Of a DNA stretch of 64,000 bases, positions 48,380-61,800 are shown in pieces. How positions within the stretch are numbered: position 1 is the stretch's first letter; each line of letters opens with the position of its first letter. A program made the position numbers and the translations under genes. Under the pieces are notes generated by a model. It was given only the letters and a program-made list of their open reading frames with translations, ran no database searches and was not told where the DNA came from. The DNA is from Nymphaea colorata (taxonomy: Eukaryota > Streptophyta > Magnoliopsida > Nymphaeales > Nymphaeaceae), in NCBI RefSeq assembly GCF_008831285.2, contig NC_045144.1:16824590-16888589 (forward strand), in the 5' to 3' direction.

Positions 48380-48965
48380 TCAGTGACCTTGAATCACGTA
48401 AAAGTAATTTGATTATCGTTAGTCATGTTTTGATGTGTTAAGTAGCTCATGACAAGACTGTTTCTGTAGCAAAATACATAGCATCATCGGATTTGGGTCT
48501 AGTTCATGAAAATCTCATACCAAAAGTTCATTATTATTTAACTGCAAAATTATCATCATTTAAATTTCAAATAGCAAACATCTACAACATAGCCCATGTA
48601 TACATTATCCTTCATCTAAATTTCAAACAACAAACATTTTGGTTCCTTTTCTTTTTTCTTTTTGAATTCAGTTAGAGATTTACTTCCATTGACGCAAATA
48701 TCACTGTTTTAAGGGAAAAAATGAAAAAAAAAAGTGACCACTAACTGCATATCATAGTTGGTAGGTTGCATAGAAAGGTATTATTAGTTTGATTCATGTA
48801 TCTGTTACTTTAAAAATGTGATTGCATAGAAAGGTATTATTAGTTTGATTCCTATAGGCCTTACTTTAAAAATGTGATACTCTGTTTGACCTGTGTGTCG
48901 TACCTTACCTAAGTCTTGAAACAGTACATAACCCAGGAGCAGGGGAAAAAAGAAGAACCTTCAAA

Positions 48966-49002
<37 letters not shown>

Positions 49003-50262
49003 ATATATAGGGGGAGAGAGAGAGAGAAAGGGAGAGAGGGAGAGATTATGTGACTGATGATGTAAAAGTGAGCAGGTTATAATATACTCCAAATTTTCGG
49101 GTCAGTGATGTCGAATTCGATCCCCTTACTACCATACAACCTAAGGGGTTTTAGTTCGATTAAATCCTAGCATGAGGACACTGCACCTTTTGGTATTTAT
49201 TTTACGGCTTGCCTTACAATCAATATTGTTCTACCCCAAGCGTAATCTTATACACATGTTTAAGATTTCATTGAGAAATTAAATAAATGTAGTATTTTAC
49301 GATCTACGCCATTCAGATGTATTCCATCATTTTTATTATCAATTTCATTTACTTCTTAGTTTTAAATATTTTCTTCAATTATTTTGCTCTAAACATGAAC
49401 TTGAAACTGGCTGAAGCCCAAGAGAAGCATTCTTCCTGAAACAGATATGACAATATTTAATCGTCAATCCATGGGCTTACTGTATTTAAATCTATATGAC
49501 TTGGTCCTTAATTGTTGATAATCCAAAGCCTTGACTTAATTGTGCCACCATGATTTAGTTAGCCCGTACTGCTTGGGCTCTTAGTTGCTGCCATGACTGG
49601 GCTTGACTTCGCCACTCAGGCTTAGCTCATAGCGACTTGGTCTATACAAGATAATTAATTATTATTATAATGAAATGGACTGAGTCTAGATCGTCATACG
49701 TAATCACAGACTGAGTCCAACGTTCACAATTCATAGAAAGTGAAGTCACGAATGATTAGTTTTAAAAACAACGTATTAATTTCAAGAAGTCATTATATAA
49801 AACCCACTCATTCAGCCTTCATGTTTACCAAAAATACTGAATTAATCAAAATTAATTAACACAAATTCATTTAAAATATAAATGTAATAAAAACTAAAAA
49901 ATATTAGTAACGCAGAATGGAATTTAATTAAAAATTTATGTATTAAACCATTGTATTTTTTTCACCAAAAGTTCTAACCTTTTGTTTCGTAACCAGAATT
50001 TTCTAGCTGTGCCAGAGCCCCTGATCGAAAGACTTAGTTGCTACTTGCAAGAACCCAGAGTTATACAACTATGTCAATTTAGCTACATAATAAGATCATG
50101 GTATCCATTTAAATTGTCATAAAGCAATTTAGCTGCTTACCACATTCTCTTTCTAAATTGCACCGGGCAAAGTTTGTCACAGTACGTGGGAACAAAGTCT
50201 CACCTAGAAAATGAGGCTACATCACTGCCTTTCGTTTACTTACCAGCTTGACGTTTAACACA

Positions 50263-50296
<34 letters not shown>

Positions 50297-50703
50297 TTCC
50301 GTTTAAAATTGCATATACATTTATGCTTTCACCTGACATTATTAATAATATTATTATTATTATGATTATTATTATTATTATTATTATTATTTAAGGTATG
50401 TCCCAGAATACAAACCAGACTACTTAAATACAATGATTATGGTGCACCTTTTTGTGGTCTAACCTCACAGTTACGTTTTCAAGAACAAGCGGATGGATAA
50501 TAGATATTAAGTTAATAATTGTTTAATTTAATAGTATTTTTATAATGACTAAAATTGAACGACTCTTGTAACATTGATATTTTGATGGTGGAGAAATCTA
50601 CATCCTTCATAAAAACAAACTAACATGTTTCCTATTAAATTAGTTTTTATGTACATGTTAGGATGTCTTATTTCTGACATAACGGTCTGGGATGGACCAA
50701 CTT

Positions 50704-50741
<38 letters not shown>

Positions 50742-53530
50742 CCGAGCAGGTTGCGCAGCCATACCTATGGATATTTGACAAGATATAATTAATAATCTAC
50801 AATAACCTATGTTCGTGTGAGATGTATGTAAGATTTAATGATTATGCACAATTTTCATTAAGAAAATTTCACTCAATGAACCCAACATTTTGATCATAAT
50901 CCAGGCCTTCCGGGCAATACCCAGCTTAACTTTTGGTGGCGACCATTTATGAGTTTTCAACCTGGCCCCTGCTTCTGCCCCTGGTTGGTTTAGACCAGAC
51001 TCAAGTTTTATTGGGCTCGAGGGTCAAACTTCGACTGTCAAACTTTGACTTAGACTCGGCTCCGCTCGTCTCTGCCTACCTACTTCCGAGGTAGTCATAG
51101 GACTGGCTGTAATTTGTGGGCTCTACAGTACTTGATGGAACCCCACTGCACAATTTTGTACTGATATAAGGGGACGCATAGAGAATATGCTTGGTCCGAT
51201 TAATGTAATTTCTCTCACTATCTTTTACACTCTCTATCAGGCTTTAATATATGTACTCCTTCCACTCAATATATTCAAATTAGACTCAATTATAAAAAAA
51301 ATACTTAATGATCAGCTTGTATGAGTGATAAGACCTAGTTGAAAGCATATAATGCCCTGATGATGTAGTCAAATAAGAAAATTGGGGTCAAGTCACTACT
51401 TGTTTGAATCACCCGTCATGACGAAACACATGATTGGTTTTACCAGAGTGGTCGATAGAATGCATTGACAACTAGATGAAAGACTTTCATGGTTGGTCGA
51501 CTTATGTTTCTTAAATTTTTTCATTGGTGTTAGTTGGGATGCTGAAACTCTTCCCCTTCCCTATCCCCAATTGCACGCGTTTGCTTTTGGTGGCTTGGGA
51601 TTGGCGTCGAGGCCTGCTCATCGGGCTGGGCTGGGCTGGCCCGACACCCGAAAATCAAGTTCAGGCCCGGCTCGAGACCCCACATCCGAGCTGGTGCCCA
51701 GCTATATCATTATTAAATACAAATTATATTAGCAAATAAATTTGGCCCGATGCACAGGCTTATTCCTGTTGTGCTTTTTATTGGTATTAGAAATTAAGGG
51801 GGGATTTGGATGACATTCTTCTCTAACCCATTTTTATAAAAACTAGCTTTTAAGAAAACCAAGTTTTTTAATAAGTTTTAGAAACTTTGTTTTTATGTTT
51901 GGGTGACACATCCAAAACTTGATTTTGAATAGCTTATAGGGGATCAGGCTTTCACTCTCTCTTTCAAAGTCTCTCTTTCAAAGCCAGATTTCTTAAAACT
52001 GGGTTTTCTTTGAACCAATTTTGATATTCTTTATAGTCCTTTTACTTTTTTCAGTCTCCACAATCATCAAATGTGTTTCTATAATGAAAACAGTTCCGAC
52101 TTAATTATTCAGGTGTGAGATATCAAGTTTGGAGCGCACATCGCACCCATCATGTTATCATCTCATGGAGAAGCCACACCGATGGTCAATGGATTGTGGA
52201 TAACTCATCATGACCCGTTTTGAAGACTGGATCTGCAAAAAAAAAAAGAAGAAAAAAAAGGAAAGAAAACAGGCGGTACAAATAACTGCCACGAGGGCGA
52301 AACGTCAAGAACATGGAGAATGGGGACGCAAACAAGGGCTTATATATCGTGTGTCCCGTTTTTCCAGGAACGCCAGGGCGAGTCCTCGCTTATTCTCTCC
52401 AACATAGCAGATAATAACTCCCAGCTCCATGGGACCGTGGGTACCATTAGTACACAACAAAAATAACAGAAGTGAGTGTCAAAATTGTATTAAATTTTGT
52501 AGAAAATGTGATATTGATAAATAAAATTTATATATGTCGATATAAGATGAAAAAAAAATTATTTTTTTGTTGTCAGCTTAGCTCGGTAAAAAGCTTGTGC
52601 CTCTCTAAATCCTTTAATTTGGATATTTTTGAAAAATTCTTTATCATGTATACTTATATTGGATCTATTATGAAGACTGATATTTAGAGAGCAGTTTAAC
52701 CCATTTGGATTTTTTTGAAGCTGGTGAATAATTTTCCTTTAGGTAATTGGCGTTTAGAAATGTTTACAATAAAAATAGAGGTTTGGCATTAGCAAATTTT
52801 GATGCTTTAACAAATCTTAGATTTCAAATTTTTCCGGTTTTCATTTCCGCTACCTTTTTTTTCCCAGATTGCCTTTAATTTCCTTTAACTTTTTTCAGGT
52901 CATTTCTTAGTACTTCTTGTTTATTTTGGTCGTTATTTCAGGTTATTTTCATACTTTTCCTAGATAATATTAAATTTACAACGTAGATTATAGACAATTT
53001 ATTTCCAACCCACATTTGGGTTTGTGTAGCGGTTAAACATTTGCAATGAAGAATCATTTGAGTTAAATATATGCATATGAACTTTGACGAGATAAAAAAT
53101 TTTCATTAGAGAGGACAAACAAAATTTTAACAAGGGCTGGAATATAACTTTTTAAGATTTTATATAACTTAAATGATTTTTTTTAAATTACATGTAAGTT
53201 TTTTTTTAAAAAAAAATTGTAGGGCACATCATGGCAGCCCCTGAATATGAACCTTGCCAAACCATATGATGGGAGTATCCAATGGCACACGCTCATGTAG
53301 GCTTTGCTGATTTACATACTATTGCGTCATAGTAATTTAATTAGTAATTCATTTATTTATATATTGGTGCCTCTTAACTATTAACTTTTTAAAGGTCCTG
53401 CGCTTCAATCAGGAATTTCCACCACCACCTTTAGATGTAGTAGGGTTCGACGAAAGCCTTTCTTTCGAGAAGATGCTTTGAAGGGGAAGGCAAGCAACTG
53501 GCATAATCCTCTCCACCCCAACTCCTTCTC
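48380..53530. repeat. Repeat block 3 of the STIG1 array, no gene
   Basis: 48380-49540: nothing recognised beyond (TA)n-(GA)n at 48971-49045 and a near-duplicate pair at 48775-48885 ('gcataGAAAGGTATTATTAG'). 49550-49930 is STIG1-type upstream DNA without its gene. 50400-52030 matches repeat blocks 1, 4 and 5. 52210-52700 and 52700-53420 match 46080-46600 and 47000-47740. Microsatellites: (TA)n at 50265-50292 and 50707-50738, and (ATT)n at about 50340-50391. Confidence 0.6.
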
Positions 53531-53806
53531 ACACTTGAGAGGGGGAACTAGTCGGTAGCTGGCCGCCGGGATCGACGAACGCAGATGGAGAGAGACCATA
53601 ACCAAGATACTCTAAGGAAAGTGCAATGAAGAATGGTAGGCATCTTAAAAATTGAACTGAAAATGAGAGAGAGAGGTAGCAAACGTAGCACCAAATTTTA
53701 ATGCCAATAACATTCAAGGGGACGACGAGCAGTCTTGTTGTTTTGAGTTTGTAGTTAATAAATGGTTTTTGATGCTTATTTGGAACAAGGAATCGATATT
53801 TCTCGA

Positions 53807-54331
53807 TCAAGAAGTTGGTTCTTGCAGCAGTGCTTCGTAAACAACACAGCTGCAAGCACTAAGGGTATAGCCACACATGCCGTAGATACAGTAGGACCCC
53901 TTACGGCAATTGTTCCCGCATCTCCCGCAGTTCTCTCTATCGAACGCCAGATTCACGCACCTTCCCTTGCAGCACGTCTCCGTGAACCTGCACCTCCTCC
54001 CGCAGTTGCCGCAGTTGAAGCGATCGGTCTTCCAATCCACGCACTTCTTTTTGCAGCAGTCAGGGCCAGGGCTCCCCTTCAGTTTGCAGATCTTCGGTTT
54101 TTTGTCGCACGTATGCGGCTTCCAGGACCTGGCCAGGTACCGGCGGATTCTGAGCGACGGCAGGTCACCGGAGTAAGGCTCCACCTCGGCGGTAGGGTCC
54201 TCACTGGCACCAACTTCACCTTCTTCTGGTTCCTCGTGTTCTTCGGCTACTACTGGGAGTGTCGTGGATGCGACCAGCAAAATGAGAGCGCCGATGACTG
54301 CTGCTGTTTGGAGTAACCATGGTGCGGCCAT
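53807..54331 (-). CDS. STIG1-like cysteine-rich secreted protein C, extended C-terminus
   Basis: 174 aa, single exon, close paralog of A. Signal peptide MAAPWLLQTAAVIGALILL, acidic linker, RRYLARSW, then the 16-cysteine STIG1 domain (CDKKPKIC, PDCCKKKC, NCGNCGRRC, TCCKGRC, NCGRCGNNC, CIYGMCGY). At the position where A has its stop after GYA, C has two extra bases. It therefore reads on through former 3' UTR, adding about 20 residues with two more cysteines (LSACSCVV) before a stop at 53807. The first 155 residues look functional; the effect of the tail is unknown. TATA box as in A. Confidence 0.8.
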   Translation of the reverse strand: MAAPWLLQTAAVIGALILLVASTTLPVVAEEHEEPEEGEVGASEDPTAEVEPYSGDLPSLRIRRYLARSWKPHTCDKKPKICKLKGSPGPDCCKKKCVDWKTDRFNCGNCGRRCRFTETCCKGRCVNLAFDRENCGRCGNNCRKGSYCIYGMCGYTLSACSCVVYEALLQEPTS

Positions 54332-54434
54332 GGTGGTGCTGGCGGGGGCGGCGGAGGCCGAGGTGGTCGTCGTCGTACGGCTAATTATGGAAGCAAGAGG
54401 TGGATTGAGAGGGAAAGAAATGAGATGATGTTGG

Positions 54435-54441
54435 TTTTATA
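54435..54441 (-). promoter_or_regulatory. TATA box of STIG1-like gene C
   Basis: TATAAAA on the minus strand, about 105 bp upstream of the ATG, in the same context as gene A. Confidence 0.7.
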
Positions 54442-54449
54442 GAGAATTA

Positions 54450-55311
54450 GCCAGTACTGCTTGGGATCTTAGTTGCTGCCATGACTGGGCTCGAGTTTAA
54501 CAGTCAGGATTAGCTCATAGCCAATGCAAGATAATTAATGATTGTTATAATGAAATAGACCGAGTCTAGATCGTCATACGTAATCACACACGGAATCCAA
54601 CATTCACAATCAATGGAATGTGAAGTCACGTATGATTAGTTTTAAAAACAACGTATTAGTTTCAATAAGTCATTATATAAAACCTAGTTATTCAGTCTTC
54701 ATGTTTACCAAAAGTACTGAATTAATCACAATTAATTAACACAAATTCATTTAAAATATAAAGGTAAATAATAATAAAAAAAATATTAGTAACATAGAAT
54801 GGAATTTAATTAAAAATTTATGTATTAAACCATTGTATTTGCAAGTCCAGTAGCGTGCTCTAACATTTCTTTTAACAAAGAACCTATCAATTGAAGTTCA
54901 TTGGACCTGACCAATATATTTGAACTGAAGTTATGAAATCAAAGAAAAACAAAATTAATGGCAGCAAATGTGAGGGACTCTTCCAGAAAAACTTTTTTTT
55001 TTAAAAAAATGCAGAAGGTGTTTTTCAGAAATATGTGGCCCAAGATTGGGCATCAAAGTGAAAATTTTCTAAATATATTTGGGTAGTTTCTGGATCTATT
55101 GTATAAGGAAACCACACATCATGCCTGGGCCCAGAGCAAAGGCGGAGGCAGGTCAGAACACCATGTGGGAAGTAGCCCAAAAAAAAAAAAAAGTTTATAT
55201 ATATATATATGTACACCAGTAGGAGATAAAATCTTCCAGTTATCTTGAGTTCCACTTAATATTGCATATACATTATTGTTGACCTAACATTATTCTTGTT
55301 ATTGTTACGTC

Positions 55312-55353
<42 letters not shown>

Positions 55354-55636
55354 TAATTGGTATGTCCCAGAATACAAACCAGACTACTTAAATACAATGA
55401 TTATGGTGCACTTTTTGTGGTCTAACCTGGCAGTTATGATTTCAAAATTGAACGACTTATAAAATTGATAGTTTGATGGTGGAGAAATCTCCATCTTTCA
55501 TAAAAACAAACTTCTACATCTTTCGTATTAAATTAGTTTTGACATACATACTAGGATGTTTTTATTTTGTTTACAATATTTTTTAGCAAAACAATTGAAT
55601 GGTCTGGTTTTATCTCTGACCTAAGGCTCTGGGATG

Positions 55637-55696
<60 letters not shown>

Positions 55697-57860
55697 GAGA
55701 ACGAGAGCGTTGTGCAGCCATACCTATATATGTTTGACAGGATGTAAACTATGTTCTAGTGAGATGTATATAAGTTTGAATGATTATGCACAACTTTCTT
55801 TAGGAAAATTTCACTCAATAACCCAACGTTTTGATCATAATCTAGACCTTCGGGGAAATACCCACCTTAACTTTTGGTGGCGACTGTTTATGAGTTTCAA
55901 CCTGGTGCCTGCCTCCACCCCTGGTTTGGCCAGACCAGAGTTAAGTCTTATTGGGCTCGAGGGTCAAACTTCGACTTTGACTTAGATTCGGCTCGGCTCG
56001 GCCTACCTACTTCCAAGCTAATCATATGACTGTAATTTGTGGGCTCTACTGATTGAAGGGGATGCATAGAGAATATGCTTGGTCCGATTGGGGTAATTTC
56101 TCCCACTATCTTTTACACTTTCTATCAGGCTTTAATATATATACTCCTTCCACTTAGCCAACTATTGTCGATCATAGGATATATTAAAATTAGAGTCAAT
56201 TATGAAAAAAAATACTTAATGATCAGCATGTATGAGTGATAAGACTTAGTCGAAAGCGTATAATGCCCTAATGATATAGTCAAATAAGAAAATTGGGATC
56301 AAGTCACTACTTGTTTGAGTCACCCAGCATCACGAAACACATGACAGGTTTTGCCAGAGTGGTCGATAGAATGCGTTGACAATTACATGAAAGACTTTCA
56401 TGGTAAGGCGACTTATGTTTCCTAAATTTTTTCATTGGTACTAGTTGGGATGCTGAAACTCTTACCCTTCTTCGTCCCCAATTGCACGTGATTGGCCCGA
56501 ACTCGCCCGGCCTGACACCCGAAAATCGAGTTCTGGCCCGGCTCGAAACCCCACATCGGAGCATGTGCCCTGCTTGGTTAAAACAAAAAAAATATTAATG
56601 TAAAATCTAAATTTTTAAATAAAAATTATTTTTTTAGTAATGAAATATGTATCATTATTAAATAAAAATAATATTAAAAAGTAAATTGGGCCCGATTCCA
56701 AGGCTTAGTCCTGCTGTGCTTTTCATTGGAACTAGAGATTAAGGGGGTATTTGGATGACATCCATCTCTAAGCCAGTTTTGTAAAAACTAGCTTTTATGA
56801 AAACCAAGTTTTTAGATAAGTTTTAGAAACTTGGCTTTTATGTTTGGGAGACATCCAAAACTTGATTTTGAATAGCCTATATCAGGCTTCTCACTTTCTC
56901 TTGCAAAGCCAAGTTTTCTTTAAATTAGGCTTTCTTCAAACCAGTTTTGATGGCACCCAAAAACTTCAAAAACGCGGTTTTGGAGGGCAAAACTATGTTT
57001 TGTTTTGCATTCAAAAACCTGGCTTTCAAGTGTCACCCAAGCATCCCCTTTTGCTTTTTGAAAAAAAAAAGTTGTTTATAGTCTTTTTACTTTTTTCAAT
57101 TTCCACGGACATCAAACGTGTTTTTATAAGGAAAACAGTTCCAACTTAATTATTCGGGTGTGAGGTATCTACGTTTGGAGCGCAGATCGGACCTATCAAG
57201 TTGTCATTTGGTGGAAAAACCACACGGATGGTCAATGGATCTTGGATAACTCGTCAGTGACCCGTTTTGAAGACTGGATCTGCAAAAAAGAAGGGAAAAC
57301 AAAAAAGAAAACCGGTTATGAATGCCACAAGGGGCGAAACATCAAGAACATGGGGAATGGGGATGCAAACATGGGCTGCTTGCAGCCCATATATATTGCA
57401 TGTCCTGTTTTTCCAGGACCGCCAGGTTTTTTCCAGGACCACCAGGTTGGAACGTTCTGTCCTCCCTTGTTCTCTCCAACATAGCAGATAAAAACTCCCA
57501 GCTCCGTGGGTACCATTAGACAACAAAAATAAAATAAGTAAATGTCAAAATTATATTAAATTTTGTAGAAAATGTGGTATTGATAAATAAAATTAATATA
57601 TGCAATATAAGATGAAAAAAACAACTATTATTTGTTTGTCGTCAGCTCAGCTCGGTAAAAAGTTTGCGCCTCTCTAAATCCTTTAATTTGGATACTTTTT
57701 TTTTTTTTTTAATTCTTTATGATGTATACGTATATTGGATCTATTATGAGGACCGTTTGATGAATGAAACTCGAGTAAAGGAGAAGTTCCATTTGTGAAT
57801 TAAAGCATTGTATTTGCAAGTCCAGTAGCGTGTTCTAACATTTCTTTTAACAGAGAACCT
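54450..57860. repeat. Repeat block 4 of the STIG1 array
   Basis: 54450-54840 is STIG1 upstream DNA. 54890-55130 recurs at 58385-58660. 55380-56450 matches blocks 1-3 and 5. 56490-56715 is the GC-rich hAT-like family, 56742-57053 the GTGACACT MITE, and 57240-57790 the 'ggatctgcaaaaaa' and 'agctccgtgggtacc' segment. Microsatellites: (TA)n-(GA)n at 55312-55345, and (TA)n runs broken by TACATA at about 55643-55696. No gene supported. Confidence 0.65.
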
Positions 57861-59239
57861 ATCAATTGAGACCATTGTATGTGGGCACTATAACTTTGTG
57901 TCCTAAGTGGTGGAGCATGGCATCATGTCCTAACTTATTTCTAGGCATTGGTTGTTAACTTCACCTATAAAAAGCCTCTACTGAAACAGCCTGTTTAACC
58001 ATGGGTTTACTACAAGTAATATTGAGAGGAGGGTGGTTGCAAGATAATTTTATTACATAAAAATTACGAGCACACCCCCAAAAGCCTAGTGAATTATGTT
58101 TTGCCCCTAAAACACAAAAACAGGATTATGTCTACGTTCTAGAGAGAGAGAGAGAGAGTGAACGAAGTGACTGGAGAAAATTTACTCTACCTCTTCGTGT
58201 GGACATAATAATAAGCCAAGATTTGTAGGAGCTCACACACAGAGCAAGGAAAGAAGAAAAAAGCATGGAATAAATCACAATTGATTCTTTCAATTAACAG
58301 TGAACTTTCTTTCTTTCTAGTAATTAAATCAATATTGGGATGAGAGATGGCGTATCGCTGTTAAATTTTTACTGCCTAAAATTTGAAGTTCATTTGACCT
58401 GGCCAATATATTTGAACTGAAGTTACAAAAACAAAGAAAAAAAATTAATGGCAGCAAATGTGAGGGCCATTTACAGCAAAACTTTTAGAAAAAAAAAAAA
58501 AGCAACCGAGGTTTTTCAGAAGTATGTGACACAAGGTTGGGCATCAAAGCGGAAATTTTCTAAATATATTTGTGTAGTTTCTGGATCTAATGTATAAGGA
58601 AACCATGCACCTTGCCTGAGTCCAGAGTAGAGGCGGAGGCAGTTGTGAACACCGTGTGGGCAGTAGCCCAAACAAACAAAAAAAAAGTTTATTTTCTTAT
58701 TGATAGATTAGGGTAATTTTTTTTTTTTTTTTGTATATTGACGCTCTTTAAAGTTTAAATTTTATAACTTATGTCTCGTAGCCAGAATTTTTTAGAACTG
58801 TCCCTGGTCGAAAGACTTAGTTGCTACTTGCTAGAGCCCAGAGTTACATAACTATGGCAAGTTAGCTACTCAATCCGGTTACCTTGAGTTCCGTTTAATA
58901 TTGCATATACATTTATGCTTTGACTTAATATTATTGCCATTAATATATGTGTAATATATATATATATATATATATACAAACCAGACTACTTAAATACAAT
59001 GATTATGGTGTACTTTGTGTGGTCTAACCTGGCATTTACGATTTCAAGATTGAACGACTCTTCTAACATTGATATTTTGATGGTGGAGAAATCTCCATCT
59101 TTCATAACAACAAACTATAACATGTTTCGTATTAAATTAGTTTTTATATACACATTAGGATGTTTTTATTTTGTTTAAAATATTTTTAGCAAAACAATTG
59201 AATGGTCTGGTTTTTCCTCTGACCTAACGGTCTGGGATG

Positions 59240-59277
<38 letters not shown>

Positions 59278-61411
59278 GACCTCTATATGTTTGACAAGAC
59301 ATAATTAATAACCTATGTTCTTGTGAGATGTATGTAAGATTTGATGATTATGCACAAATTTCTTTAAGAAAATTTCACTGAAAATCCCAACATTTTCATC
59401 AGAATCCAGGCCTTCTGGGCATACCCAGCTTAACTTTTGGTGGCGACTGTTTATGAGTTTCAACCTGGCCCCTGCCTCTGACCCTGGTTGGGGCAGACCA
59501 GGCTCAAGTTTTATTGGGCTTGAAGGTCAAACTTCGACTTAGACTTGGCTCTACTCGGCTCGGCCTACCTACTTCGGAGCTAGTCATAGGACAGACTGTA
59601 ATCTGTGGGCTCTACAATATTTGATGGAACCCCACTATAAAATTTTGTACTGATTGAAGGGGACGCATAGAGAATATGCTTGGTCTGATTAGTGTAATTT
59701 CTCCCACTATCTTTTACACTCTTTATCATGCTTTAATATATATACTCCTTCCACAGACCCAACTATTCTCGATCATAGGTTATATTCAAATTAGAGTCAA
59801 TTATGAAAAAAATACTTAATGATCAGCATGTATGAGTGATAAGACTTAATCGAAAGCATATAATGCCTGATGGAGTAGTCGAATAAAAAAATTGGGATCA
59901 AGTCACCACTTGTTTGAATAACCCGTCATCACCAAACACATGATTGGTTTTGCCAGAGTGGTCGATAGAATGCGTTGACAACTATATGAAAAACTTTAAT
60001 GATTGGTTGACTTATGTTTTCTAAATTTTTTCATTGGTACTAGTTGGGATTCTGAAACTCTTACCCTTCCCCATCCCCAATTGCATGTGATTACTTTTGG
60101 TGGCTTGGGATCGGCGTCGAGGCCTGGGCATCGGTTTGGCCCGGCCCGGCCCGACACCCGAAAAACGAGTTCATGCCCAGCTCGAAACCCCACATCCGAG
60201 CATGTGCCCAGCTTGGTTAAAACAAAAAAAATATTAATGTAAAACCAAAATTTTTAAATATAAAATATTTTTTTAGTAATAAAATATGTATCATTATTAA
60301 ATAAAAATAATATTAAAAAATAAATTGGGCCCGGCTTAGTCCTGCTATGCTTTTCATTGGAACTGGAGATTAAAGGGGTATTTGGATGACATCCATCTCT
60401 AACCCAATTTTGTAAAAACTAGCTTTTATGAAGACCAAGTTTTTTAATAAGTTTTAGAAACTTGGCTTTTATGTTTTGGAGACATCCAAAACTTGATTTT
60501 GAATAGCTTATTGGGGATCAGGCATCTCACTTTCTCTTACAAAGCCAGGTTTTTTTAAAATTGGGTTTTCTTCAAACCAGTTTTGATGGCACCCTAACAG
60601 TTCAAAGACGTGGTTTTGGAGGGAAAACTATGTTTTGTTTTGCATTCAAAACCTGGTCACCCAAGCATCCCCTTAAGCTTTTTGAAAAAAAAAAGGTTCT
60701 TTATTGTCTTTTTACTTTTCCAATTTCCCCAGCCATCAAACATGTTTTGTATAACGAAAACAGTTCCAACTTATTTATTCAGGTGCGAGGTATCTACGTT
60801 TGGAGCGCACATCGGACCTATCTAGTTGTCGTCTCGTGGAGAAACCACACGGATGGTCAATGGATCGTGGATAACTCGTCAGTGTCCCATTTTAAAGACT
60901 GGATCTGCGAAAAAAAGGGAAAAGAAAAAAGAAAACGGGCGGTACGATGAGTGCAACTAGGGCGAAACGTCAAGAACATGGGGAATGGGGACGCAAACAT
61001 GGGCTGCTTGCAGGCCATATACATTGCATGTCCTGTTTTCCCAGGAACGCCAAGTCGGAACGCTCTGTCCTCCCTTATTCTGTCCAACATGGCAGATAAG
61101 AACTCCCAGCTCCGTGGGTACCATTAGTATGCAAGAAAAATAAAAGAAGTAAATGTCAATATTATATTAAATTTTGTAGAAAATGTGGTCTTGATAAATA
61201 AAATTAATATATGTCAATATAAGATGAGAAAAAAAACTATTATTTGTTTGTCATCTGCTTAGCTCGGTAAAAAGTTTGCGCCTCTCTAAATCCTTTAATT
61301 TGGATACTTTTTTTTTTTAATTCTTTGTGATGTATATGTATATTGGATCTATTATGAGGACAGTTTGATGAATGAAACTCGAGTAAAGGAGAAGTTCCAT
61401 CATTCCTGGTT
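57860..61411. repeat. Repeat block 5 of the STIG1 array, no gene
   Basis: 57860-58380 shows no recognised gene and is not clearly in other blocks. 58385-58700 matches 54890-55200. 58985-60045 matches blocks 1-4. 60110-60340 is the GC-rich hAT-like family, 60375-60675 the GTGACACT MITE, and 60880-61390 the 'ggatctgcg' and 'agctccgtgggtacc' segment. This block has no STIG1 gene. Confidence 0.6.
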
Positions 61412-61800
61412 ATAGGGATGTTAACGGATCAGATCTAAATTGGATATCCTTTTTTTTGGATATTCACATATTCAGATTTGAAGATATGAATAAAAAAAGT
61501 CATATCAGAATCCAAATCCAAAATCTGATTTCAGGATCCGTATCCGCTTTTTCTGATATTCACATATTAGTATTGGAAGATGAACAAAGAAAAGTCATAT
61601 CCAAATTCACAATCCGAATCTGATTTTTATATTCGTACTTGAATGCAAATCCGAATTTTGAACCGAATGTGGCCAATTTTCAAAATGTAACAGATGTGAA
61701 TATAGAATATTTATTTAAAACTAAATCCGTTAAATCTGAGTGTGGTCGTGTATATCGAAACTAGAATCTCCTCGGATGTCATTTCCTAAATCCGAATCAG
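61412..61800. mobile_element. hAT-like MITE, GGATCAGATAT family, 3'-truncated
   Basis: Begins TAGGGATGTTAACGGATCAG and contains the usual degenerate 'atccaaatccaaaatctg' words. It ends without the inverse terminus where the X8-unit upstream block starts. A shorter piece of the same end is at 46614. Confidence 0.5.
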
